Assembly: GCA_039026375.1 (NCBI GenBank)
Contig: JBCCML010000004.1
Span: forward strand, 62,001 to 126,000
Direction of reading: 5' to 3'
DNA from: Thermohalobaculum sp039026375
Lineage (GTDB): Bacteria; Pseudomonadota; Alphaproteobacteria; Rhodobacterales; Rhodobacteraceae
DNA length: 64,000 bases
Shown: positions 54,788 to 61,905 of the stretch, piece by piece
Position numbering within the stretch: the stretch's first letter is position 1
Layout: the number at the start of each line of letters is the position of its first letter
The notes under the pieces: generated by a model
Told to the model about the DNA's origin: nothing
Databases searched by the model: none
The model's input: the letters and a program-made list of their open reading frames with translations, nothing else
Position numbers and translations under genes: made by a program

Positions 54788-56896
54788 TCACCCGCGAATT
54801 GCCGAATTCGTTGTGACTACTTGGTCTCCCAGCCGGTCGCTAAAGTCGTCGAATTCGATGTAGTCCGGGTCCTCGCCCAGCGCCGCTTTAGCCAGATATC
54901 TGGTGTAGGTCGCAGATGCAGTGCTGGTTCCATAGAACCGCGCCGTGGTCCCAGTTTCGGTGCCGCCGGCCAGCACACCTGGCATGGCCGGACTGAGTTC
55001 GCTGACCGCGCTTGCATCCGGATGTTCGCCGCTCCAGCACGCTCCCTGTGAGCTATAGCGCGCGGGTTCGATGTCGGGCTCGTTCGCATTCGGCCCTTCG
55101 CGGACCAGCGCGCCGCCGATGGTGAAAATCTTGACGTACGGGTCTGCGTTATCCGGAAAGGTTGTATATGCGCTGTTCGTACCTTTGTGGGTCAGGGGGC
55201 CGTTGGGTCCGAATTCAGTATAGTCCCAGGCCTCCCGGTCCCACTCGTAGGCATGTGCATCGTCCAGATAGGCTTGGCGCCCCGCAAGTCGGTAACCGGG
55301 CGCACTGTCATCGCGCTGGACCTGCACCGTGACGTCGAACTCCACCTCACCGTCCTTTGTGATTTCGATCGCCCAGCGGCCTGGTGGGACCAGCAACTCG
55401 TCACTATCCACCGGCCTGGTTGGCGCGAATGCGATACAATAATAGGGGCGCTCGGGAGGAGCGTTATCGAAATACTTGCGCTCGCCAACATGATAGAGCC
55501 GCACGGTGGCCCTGTTGGTGCTGTCTGACAGGTGCAGCGTCTCGAATGCATTCGGGGCGACCTTGAGTGGGCTTGTGTATTTTCCATCCGGCGATCTCAA
55601 CCCAATCTTCAAAGATCCGATCAGCTCACTAGAGTCGCTACCGTCTGTCGGAATTGGTCTGATCTCGACAAAGCTGGGGGTTGTGTCGTCAGGTTGGATT
55701 TGGAGGGCGAGCTTTATCGACTCATCCTTCTTCGGCTTGACGTTGGCAAGCAGCCGTGTCTCAAAATCATTTCCGTAGGGCAGCACCACGACAAGCTCTA
55801 TGCCGAAGTCACGTGCCCTCCGAATCTCGCGCGCGATTTGCTTTTCAAGAAACTTCTGCCCGTCCTTTGGGCCCGCATGGACACCGAGGCTGATGTTGAC
55901 GATCAGCTTCATTGGATTGTCTGGGTTCGCATAGCGCCTATGCGCTGCGAAGATCATCCAGCGCAAGCCCTGCAATAAATGAGTTTCAAGCCGCACCCCT
56001 GACGTATCGTCCACGGACTGTGGCGGAAGTTGGACCCCAAGCAACCGCACCTTGCTTTGAAACTCGCCTCCGAGCTCCGAGCCATCTGTGCCCGCCGCCA
56101 AGTCCAAAATATGCGTCCCGTGACTGGCCGATTTCTCTACGCTATATTGCAGACCGTCGCCAAATATCTCTCGGTTCTTCCTGCGATAGACCTGCGTTTC
56201 GCCGTCTTTGTCAGATTCCCAAATTAGCTCATTGATCTTTCTCTTACTCAGAATTTTTCCCAGGGCCACACCCCCGCGTCCGGGTCGACCGGCAGCATTT
56301 ACGAACTCCATATCATCGGGATCGTTGTCGTCGATGCCCAGTTCGCTTGGGGTACCGCCTTGGTCGGTGATCTTCGCGAGCGCTTGAAGCCAGATTGCAT
56401 CGAACCGCGTTTCGTTATCCTCCGTGCGGAAACGTCGGTTCAGAAAGCCGATCCCATCATCGATAACGCCAACGATGACTTTGGGCACATCGGCGTGATC
56501 GTGTGCGCTTTTCTCAAATTTTTGGGCGCGATCAACTTCATCAAATTTACTGCGGTCATTGAGATCGACCTGCGCACCCACATGAAGAACTTGAATCCAG
56601 TCAGGAACGGAGTCTTCTCGGTCTGTGTTTCGATATATGAAAGCTCCTACCGTGTCTTGGTCGCCGTGAAAAGACTTCTCGAACTTATCGTATCTGAACC
56701 AATGCTGCCCGGCGTTATCAATCTTTTCGAAAAACTCTTTTGCGGGGAGCTTTGATGTTACGAAAAGCGGTTCCCAGACCAATTGTGCTGCAACAAGCGG
56801 CAATATCCGGGTCCGATCTTTTTCGAGCAAGTGTTCCGCCCAGTGCAGGTATCCGTTCCAGAAATCTAGAGCACTAGTGCCATATCCGTGGGCCAT
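54788..56896 (-). CDS. Subtilisin-like serine protease (S8) with large insertion
   Basis: 702 aa, no signal peptide. Catalytic triad by motif: Asp146 in VIVGVIDDGIGF, His259 in SASHGTHILDLAAG, Ser658 in FYGTSTASATYTRYL. About 400 residues separate His and Ser, against roughly 150 in ordinary subtilases; the insert includes beta-rich stretches (GEVEFDVTVQVQRDD) like a jelly-roll. The first 135 residues form an alpha/beta extension of unknown kind. Divergent from the lipoprotein operon, sharing the phased-repeat promoter. Confidence 0.88.
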   Translation of the reverse strand: MAHGYGTSALDFWNGYLHWAEHLLEKDRTRILPLVAAQLVWEPLFVTSKLPAKEFFEKIDNAGQHWFRYDKFEKSFHGDQDTVGAFIYRNTDREDSVPDWIQVLHVGAQVDLNDRSKFDEVDRAQKFEKSAHDHADVPKVIVGVIDDGIGFLNRRFRTEDNETRFDAIWLQALAKITDQGGTPSELGIDDNDPDDMEFVNAAGRPGRGGVALGKILSKRKINELIWESDKDGETQVYRRKNREIFGDGLQYSVEKSASHGTHILDLAAGTDGSELGGEFQSKVRLLGVQLPPQSVDDTSGVRLETHLLQGLRWMIFAAHRRYANPDNPMKLIVNISLGVHAGPKDGQKFLEKQIAREIRRARDFGIELVVVLPYGNDFETRLLANVKPKKDESIKLALQIQPDDTTPSFVEIRPIPTDGSDSSELIGSLKIGLRSPDGKYTSPLKVAPNAFETLHLSDSTNRATVRLYHVGERKYFDNAPPERPYYCIAFAPTRPVDSDELLVPPGRWAIEITKDGEVEFDVTVQVQRDDSAPGYRLAGRQAYLDDAHAYEWDREAWDYTEFGPNGPLTHKGTNSAYTTFPDNADPYVKIFTIGGALVREGPNANEPDIEPARYSSQGACWSGEHPDASAVSELSPAMPGVLAGGTETGTTARFYGTSTASATYTRYLAKAALGEDPDYIEFDDFSDRLGDQVVTTNSAIRG

Positions 56897-56976
56897 ATTT
56901 ATTTTCCTCCAATGCCGCTTTCATCATGAGAAAATCAGCGAGCAATGCAATCTCTTCGGGCACCACAGTCATTGAA
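56897..56976. promoter_or_regulatory. S8 gene leader
   Basis: AT-rich 80 bp between the phased repeats and the S8 start, with GGAGG just before the ATG on the minus strand. Confidence 0.4.
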
Positions 56977-57060
56977 TTGACGCAGTTTTGACGCGGTCAA
57001 AAAATTGGAAGCGGTTTCTTTTTGCGCTGCTTTAACGCTGCAATGACGAGCGACTGACGG
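56977..57060 (+). promoter_or_regulatory. Phased 11-bp heptamer array in the divergent promoter
   Basis: TTGACGC at 56977 and 56988; then, still in 11-bp register, TTTGCGC at 57021, TTAACGC at 57032, ATGACGA at 57043 and CTGACGG at 57054. Registers 56999 and 57010 do not match. The six matching starts all fall on one 11-bp grid. Confidence 0.6.
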
Positions 57061-57089
57061 CGCCCATCTACGTTCTCTCCTCGACGCCT

Positions 57090-57109
57090 GGCTGGCTGAC
57101 CCGCCAGCC
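57090..57109. promoter_or_regulatory. Perfect 7-bp hairpin in lipoprotein leader
   Basis: GGCTGGC / GCCAGCC with a six-base loop, 30 bp before the lipoprotein ATG; likely within the mRNA leader. Confidence 0.4.
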
Positions 57110-57138
57110 CGGTGTGTTATCGAAACGGAGGAGCAAAG

Positions 57139-58080
57139 ATGTTTCCAGCATTGAGTCAACAGAAGGCCGCGGCGATCTGCATGCCTGTGATCGTTGCCAC
57201 CGTGCTCGGTGGGTGTGCAGCGCGCAGCGTTGAATCCACGCCTCTGATCCCGGGCCAGCAATTTCCAGCGCTATCCAGTAGCGCAGTGCAGACGTCTGGT
57301 CCCAAGAATTTGCCGATTCACGTGCCTTACGCTCTGCCCTCGGCGATGCTCGCGCTAACCGTCAGCTGGGCGGGTCCTGGGAAACCGCTCCAGATCAAAC
57401 TGGCGGAACCGAAGACGTTTCCAGATCCGACCGCACGCTACATGCTGACGGCTCTGCCGAGCGCCTGGGCGAAGGATGACTTCACTCTGGTGGCGGAGGG
57501 CGGGCTGTTGAAGTCCGTGAATGCGGTTAACGAAGACAAGACTGCCGCTGTGGTCTCGAAGGTGATCGAGCTGGCCGCACAAGCCGCCAAACTAACTGCC
57601 GGGCTGCGTACCAACAGGCCGCCATCAGTCCAACCATTTGATCTGAGCCTTCTGATCGACCCCTATGATGCGCAATCGATCGCCAAAGCAAAGGCCGAGC
57701 TGACGCAAGTAGGTCTCGTGTTATCTGTTGGCGGACCAGGCGGCGCGGCGCTGGCCCCCAGGGATCCGAATGCAGAAGTTTGCGACCACTCGCTCTGCTA
57801 CCGCGTCAACTCAGCCGTGACCGTCAAGGTCGAGGACCGAAAGGGATGGTATGGTGGGCCGCTGAAGGAATTCCTCGTCGAGGTTCCGGACCAAAGCGGG
57901 ACTTTCGGCGCTGATATTCATCGCGGCGCCTGCATCAAACGAACGACCAAACTGGAATTCACACAGGGCGTTCTGACTTCAGCGACGCTCAACAAACCCA
58001 GTGAAGTTGAAGCCTGCCTCAGCATCCCGCTCGATATTCTGAAAGCGGTGGTCGAGGTGCCCGGCGCGCTCTTCAAATAG
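57139..58080 (+). CDS. Lipoprotein of unknown function (island)
   Basis: 313 aa from ATG 57139 with a strong GGAGGAG site. Lipobox VLGGC with Cys26 as the lipidation site; the next residues are AARS, without Asp at +2, so outer-membrane sorting is likely. The mature part is alpha/beta with two cysteines in CDHSLC and others near the end (GACIKR, EACLSI). No family recognised. It heads a three-gene operon with the trypsin and protease-nuclease genes and is the only island product with an export signal. Confidence 0.75.
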   Translation: MFPALSQQKAAAICMPVIVATVLGGCAARSVESTPLIPGQQFPALSSSAVQTSGPKNLPIHVPYALPSAMLALTVSWAGPGKPLQIKLAEPKTFPDPTARYMLTALPSAWAKDDFTLVAEGGLLKSVNAVNEDKTAAVVSKVIELAAQAAKLTAGLRTNRPPSVQPFDLSLLIDPYDAQSIAKAKAELTQVGLVLSVGGPGGAALAPRDPNAEVCDHSLCYRVNSAVTVKVEDRKGWYGGPLKEFLVEVPDQSGTFGADIHRGACIKRTTKLEFTQGVLTSATLNKPSEVEACLSIPLDILKAVVEVPGALFK

Positions 58081-58148
58081 CGCTGGCCTAGTCGGCGCCT
58101 CTGGGCTTCCGGCCTAGGGCACCGATCACATCACAGAAAGGAAAAGTC

Positions 58149-59069
58149 ATGAACCAGAGGTTCGACCACACATCTGCTTCCGCTTGCGGCTGCGGCCCTT
58201 CTAGCCACGATGCCGATCAGGATCAGAAGATCCGCGCCTTGGCCGGCCAGGTCCAGGTGCTGTCGCAACTTATGGCGGATTACATCGATCTCGACCCTAC
58301 TGTCGAGAACACGCGCGCGAACGCGCGCGAACTGGCGCGCGAAATCTTGCGTATCACCGGTGGCAGACCAGTTGCCCCCGGAGCGTTTCCCGAATGTTGC
58401 CTGGTCGGCAATAGCAGCGGCGGCGGTTTCCTCAACGGTTGGTTCTGCACGGGCACGCTGATCCATCCACGGGTCGTCGTCACCGCCCGTCACTGCATCA
58501 CATCAACCACCGGCGCGCTTGACCCCAGTGCGATCGCCATCGGCGTAGAAGATCAGCGTGACGTACGCCAGGGACACATCAAAAGGCTGGCTCGGATCCA
58601 CGAGCATCCGACCGAAGACCTAGCCCTTTTGGTGCTGCAGTCCAAGACGGACATTCAACCTATCCCGATCGCGGAGCCGAACGAGATCGTCAACGCAGGC
58701 AGCGTTCACCTCGTTGGCTTCGGCAACACGGATCCGGCCGGCACCATCGGCTTCGGCACTAAGCGCGAAGTCGGTGTACCGATGAACGTTGTGCGAAGAA
58801 CACCGAACGAGGATTTGTCGGATGCCGAGGCGATCCTACGCTTCAACTCTTTCACCGAGTTCGTCGCCGGACGCAAAGGCAGCCGCAAGGATAGCTGCAC
58901 TGGTGACAGCGGCGGTCCCGCTTATGTCTCGGTCGACGGCTCCCGGAAGCTAGCAGGCGCCACGGCGCGCGCCACTGGTGAAGCCGATCAGGATTGCGGT
59001 GACGGCGGAGTCTATGTCCGCCTAGACGTTGCGAAGAACTGGATTGAGGACGTGCTGCGCACCGTATGA
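58149..59069 (+). CDS. Trypsin-like S1A protease with zymogen-type junction
   Basis: 306 aa. After a 68-residue Cys-containing N-terminus (SACGCGPSS) comes EILRITGGRP: Arg68|Ile69-Thr-Gly-Gly, equivalent to the R|IVGG activation site of trypsinogen. Triad: His115 in VVVTARHC, Asp157 in EDLALLVL, Ser254 in DSCTGDSGGP. Asp248 occupies the trypsin S1-pocket position 189, so cleavage after Arg/Lys is expected and autoactivation is possible. The disulphide pairs 42-58 and 191-220 (C100-C116, C250-C283) are present. No signal peptide is visible. 68 bp after the lipoprotein gene. Confidence 0.9.
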   Translation: MNQRFDHTSASACGCGPSSHDADQDQKIRALAGQVQVLSQLMADYIDLDPTVENTRANARELAREILRITGGRPVAPGAFPECCLVGNSSGGGFLNGWFCTGTLIHPRVVVTARHCITSTTGALDPSAIAIGVEDQRDVRQGHIKRLARIHEHPTEDLALLVLQSKTDIQPIPIAEPNEIVNAGSVHLVGFGNTDPAGTIGFGTKREVGVPMNVVRRTPNEDLSDAEAILRFNSFTEFVAGRKGSRKDSCTGDSGGPAYVSVDGSRKLAGATARATGEADQDCGDGGVYVRLDVAKNWIEDVLRTV

Positions 59070-59080
59070 CCGTAGCGTCA

Positions 59081-59109
59081 GAGCAGGGCGTTCGGCGAAC
59101 GTCCTGCTC
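59081..59109. terminator. 29-bp near-perfect palindrome between operon genes
   Basis: Arms GAGCAGGGCGTTC and GAACGTCCTGCTC differ by one position and leave GGC as the loop. No T-run. It may act as an attenuator or mRNA processing site setting the ratio of trypsin to protease-nuclease. Confidence 0.5.
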
Positions 59110-59144
59110 CGTTCCTTCCATCATGCATTAAAGAGAGGCTCGAA

Positions 59145-61346
59145 ATGGCCAACATTGACACGAGACTTCAGCAGCTGATCGAAGCCACAGAGAACCGATT
59201 CCATCGCTCGAAGCCCAAACGAGACAGACTTTCAGTCGAAATGGAAAAGGCCGCCCGTGGCGGGATGCCGGATTGGCAGGCGCTGGATCAACGCGCGCGC
59301 TACGCCCGGCGCCTTGAACGTCTGGGAATGGTCGCTGCGGCTGAGGCAGTCATCGATGAGACGGACTCGGCATTCAATCCGCTGGAGCGCATCCTTGGTG
59401 TTAACGAACTGACGGGGATTGCCTTCGTCGAGCGGGCCCTGATCGCCGCTCGGGCCGTCGCACGTGTCGAGATCCGCGACCGCATCGGACGACTCTTGGG
59501 CTTCGGCTCGGGGGTCTTGGTATCGCCGCGTCTGCTGATGACAAACAATCACGTTCTTGGTGACGCAGCCGAGGCCGCGAACAGCGTCGCACAGTTCGAG
59601 CATCTGGTGTCGGCTGACGGGATAAACATGGATGCCCGGACCTTCCGGTTTCAACCGGGCGTATTCTTCCGGACTCATGAGGAGCTCGACTTCACCCTAG
59701 TCGCCGTCGAACCAGTGAACCGAGTCGGCGATGGACTGCGCACCCGCGGGTGGTGCCCTCTCATCGCTGGATCCGGCAAGGCGGTGATCGGAGAAAGGGT
59801 CAACATAATCCAGCATCCCGGCGGCGAACGCATGCAAATCACCGTGCGTGACAATATGATCGTGACGCTAGTCGACGACTTTCTCCAGTACAAGGCGGAC
59901 ACCAAGCCCGGCTCTTCCGGCTCCGGCGTTTTCAACGAGCAGTGGGAACTCGCCGCGCTTCATCACGCCGGCGTGCCCGCGCGCGACGGACAAAATCGCA
60001 TCCTCCTGCAAGACGGCTCAGTCTGGTCGGGTCGGCGTGAGGACCTTCACAAGATCAAATGGGTCGCCAACGAGGGCACGAGGATCAGCAGCATCGTGAA
60101 GCATGTCGAGACTCTGGCGCTGACGGCTTCGGAGCGCACGCTCTGGCAGGAGGCCCTCACCGTGCCGCCCTTGCCGAATATCTGGGAACTGTTCCGCGAT
60201 GGCACGTCGGTCAGCGGAAGCGAGGTCGCATCCGAACCCGGCGATGCGTTGCAGGGCCCCATCGATCAGAACGGCGCGGCGTCCTGGCTCTTCAGGCTTT
60301 CATTCGGGCCCGTCGACACGGTGCAACCCTTTGCTCCGAATGCGAGTTTCGGATCATCCACAACCCACTCGCCTGCGGATCCATCCGCCATCGACGTGAT
60401 TAACAGTAGTGCATCCGACGCCGTTCCTGCGGGACAACCCCGAGTGGATGCCTCTGTTCCTAGGCTGGCTGAACAGATCTTCGAGAGATTTCGCCACGAC
60501 AGCCCGTACTATGATGCGGATGCCGATTCTGCTGCGCGCGATCTCTACTGGCGGGGTGTAGACCTCTCTTTGCCGGCCGATGATCTGGCCACACACTTGA
60601 AGCACCATCTAGAGGAGACTCATACCGAACGCCACAGCTACGCGACCGCGCGGCACAAGTTCCTCTACCCGGCCATCGATGTCCGAAAGGACGGCACATT
60701 GAAGAATGTTTACTCGGGGTCCGTCCTGGATCCGCGAGAGGCAATCTCGCGTGAGCTTGCCATGGTGTTGCCTAGGGCCGAGGCCCTCGGCTTTGAGACC
60801 GCCGGGATCGATCTTGAAAGACTTCTAGGTGACGATGAACTATGGGAAGCGGTCGAAGAAGAAGCCCTCATCCGAGAGGCAGCCAGTTCTTTTAACTGCG
60901 AGCATGTTGTCTGCCAATCCTGGTTTGACCGGCGTCAACCTATGAAAGCCGACCTGCACCACCTGTTCACTTGCGAGCCAGGGTGCAATTCTTTCCGTTC
61001 AAACATCCCCTATTGGGCCTTTGAGCCCACGGACGAAGCAGAGCGCGATCTCTGCGGCCGCCGTGAGGGAAACAAATTCGAACCGGAGTTCGGCCATGGG
61101 CCGGTGGCCAGGGCCACGATGTACTTCCTTATGCGCTATCCTGGGGAACTGGGCGACCGCCGGTCTGAACTCACAAAGAACCGGGTACCCGTCCTCATGA
61201 AATGGCATGAGACGGATCCGCCGGGCGAGTATGAGAAGCACCGCAACTGGCTGACCGAGACCGCTCAGGGAAATCGCAATCCCTTCATTGACTTCCCCGG
61301 ACTTGCAACAGCAGCGCTGCTCACTCAGGGGTTCGCTAAGAGCTGA
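59145..61346 (+). CDS. V8-like protease fused to EndA-type nuclease
   Basis: 733 aa. After about 100 helical residues, residues 115-330 are a trypsin-fold protease: His136 in LLMTNNHVLGD, Asp182 in EELDFTLVAV, Ser258 in TKPGSSGSGVF. Residues about 500-720 match endonuclease I (EndA): CEHVVCQSWF with His587, DLHHLFTCEPGCNSFRSN with Asn615 and Arg618, GHGPVARATMYFLMRYP, and LMKWHETDPPGEY then QGNRNPFIDFP. A linker of about 150 residues, Ser/Ala/Pro-rich in its middle, joins them. No signal peptide. The pairing suggests proteolytic release or activation of the nuclease; that is inference. Confidence 0.88.
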   Translation: MANIDTRLQQLIEATENRFHRSKPKRDRLSVEMEKAARGGMPDWQALDQRARYARRLERLGMVAAAEAVIDETDSAFNPLERILGVNELTGIAFVERALIAARAVARVEIRDRIGRLLGFGSGVLVSPRLLMTNNHVLGDAAEAANSVAQFEHLVSADGINMDARTFRFQPGVFFRTHEELDFTLVAVEPVNRVGDGLRTRGWCPLIAGSGKAVIGERVNIIQHPGGERMQITVRDNMIVTLVDDFLQYKADTKPGSSGSGVFNEQWELAALHHAGVPARDGQNRILLQDGSVWSGRREDLHKIKWVANEGTRISSIVKHVETLALTASERTLWQEALTVPPLPNIWELFRDGTSVSGSEVASEPGDALQGPIDQNGAASWLFRLSFGPVDTVQPFAPNASFGSSTTHSPADPSAIDVINSSASDAVPAGQPRVDASVPRLAEQIFERFRHDSPYYDADADSAARDLYWRGVDLSLPADDLATHLKHHLEETHTERHSYATARHKFLYPAIDVRKDGTLKNVYSGSVLDPREAISRELAMVLPRAEALGFETAGIDLERLLGDDELWEAVEEEALIREAASSFNCEHVVCQSWFDRRQPMKADLHHLFTCEPGCNSFRSNIPYWAFEPTDEAERDLCGRREGNKFEPEFGHGPVARATMYFLMRYPGELGDRRSELTKNRVPVLMKWHETDPPGEYEKHRNWLTETAQGNRNPFIDFPGLATAALLTQGFAKS

Positions 61347-61373
61347 GTGACAACGCAGCTGCAGAGCGTTCAG

Positions 61374-61401
61374 GGATGCCGAGTAGTATCTTGGCATCCC
61401 G
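61374..61401. terminator. Terminator hairpin after protease-nuclease gene
   Basis: GGGATGCC / GGCATCCC extended by GAG/CTT with one G-T pair: 11-bp stem and six-base loop, 28 bp after the stop. No T-run. Confidence 0.5.
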
Positions 61402-61586
61402 CCCAGACTGGCAGCCTTCATCGTCTGGGTAAGCAAGAAGATACACTGTTTGCATAGCGCTGAGGTCCAGAGCTGTATCGCTGCATTATCCGGGACACTT
61501 TGACGACCGCCTACCGAGGCCATGCTCTAAGATCCGCTTCTGATCGCGGAGCTAAGACAGTAACTTGGAGATCGCAATATCTCGTT

Positions 61587-61604
61587 GAGACAAAAGCGAG
61601 ACAA
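61587..61604 (+). repeat. GAGACAA tandem pair, right arm
   Basis: GAGACAAAAGCGAGACAA, matching 17 of 18 bases at 51574-51591. Same orientation at both ends, just inside the attachment sites, as expected of integrase arm sites. Confidence 0.5.
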
Positions 61605-61632
61605 TTTTTGGGTACAAATTATTTAACTTATT

Positions 61633-61687
61633 GAAATCATTGGTCGGAGTGGCAGGATTTGAACCTGCGGCCCCTGCCTCCCGAAGA
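61633..61687. repeat. Right attachment site inside tRNA-Pro
   Basis: Matches 51407-51461 over 55 bp except one base in the variable-loop region (C here, T there). It covers the 3' half of the intact tRNA-Pro and eight bases beyond CCA. Confidence 0.9.
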
Positions 61688-61717
61688 CAGTGCTCTACCA
61701 AGCTGAGCTACACTCCG
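61641..61717 (-). tRNA. tRNA-Pro (CGG)
   Basis: Full cloverleaf on the minus strand: acceptor CGGAGTG / CACTCCG, D-arm GCTC/GAGC, anticodon stem CTGTC/GGCAG with loop TTCGGGA (anticodon CGG), T-arm around TTCAAAT, and an encoded CCA. It is the integration target of the island. Confidence 0.93.
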
Positions 61718-61815
61718 TTCTCAGGCGCGTGGATATACTTGTGGGGCGCACAGCGCGCAAGAGGGATTTCCGGGCTTGCAGCCACGGCGTCACGGCGCTA
61801 CCTAGTCGCCCCGGA

Positions 61816-61891
61816 TGGGACGTAGCTCAATTGGTAGAGCACCGGTTTTTGGTACCGTAGGTTGGAGGTTCGAGTCCTCCCGTCCCAGCCA
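61816..61891 (+). tRNA. tRNA-Gln (TTG)
   Basis: Acceptor TGGGACG / CGTCCCA, D-arm GCTC/GAGC, anticodon loop TTTTGGT (anticodon TTG), T-arm GGAGG-TTCGAGT-CCTCC and encoded GCCA. The outermost anticodon-stem pair is a C-T mismatch. About 100 bp from tRNA-Pro on the opposite strand. Confidence 0.9.
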
Positions 61892-61905
61892 CCTTCAGAT
61901 CATGA

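Larger units (their letters stand above)
61347..61640. other. Island right end
   Basis: About 290 bp with no gene. It contains the hairpin at 61374-61401 and the GAGACAA repeat at 61587-61604, then AT-rich DNA up to the tRNA. Confidence 0.4.
51407..61687. mobile_element. 10.2-kb genomic island in tRNA-Pro(CGG)
   Basis: Bounded by a 55-bp direct repeat made of the tRNA-Pro 3' part plus a few flanking bases: 51407-51461 and 61633-61687, with one mismatch. The intact tRNA is at the right end, and its 3' end faces the island, the standard outcome of tyrosine-recombinase integration. Cargo: regulator, PAP2 protein, three proteases (one with a nuclease), one lipoprotein. No integrase, relaxase or phage gene remains, so the element is not self-mobile now or depends on a helper. 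Confidence 0.85.

Noticed and set aside
57081..57087. TCGACGC as a further SARP heptamer
   Set aside because: Six of seven bases fit, but it is 5 bp out of the 11-bp register.
61631..61825. Frame reading VGVAGFEPAAPASRRQ
   Set aside because: Well-known false ORF produced by reading across a tRNA gene.
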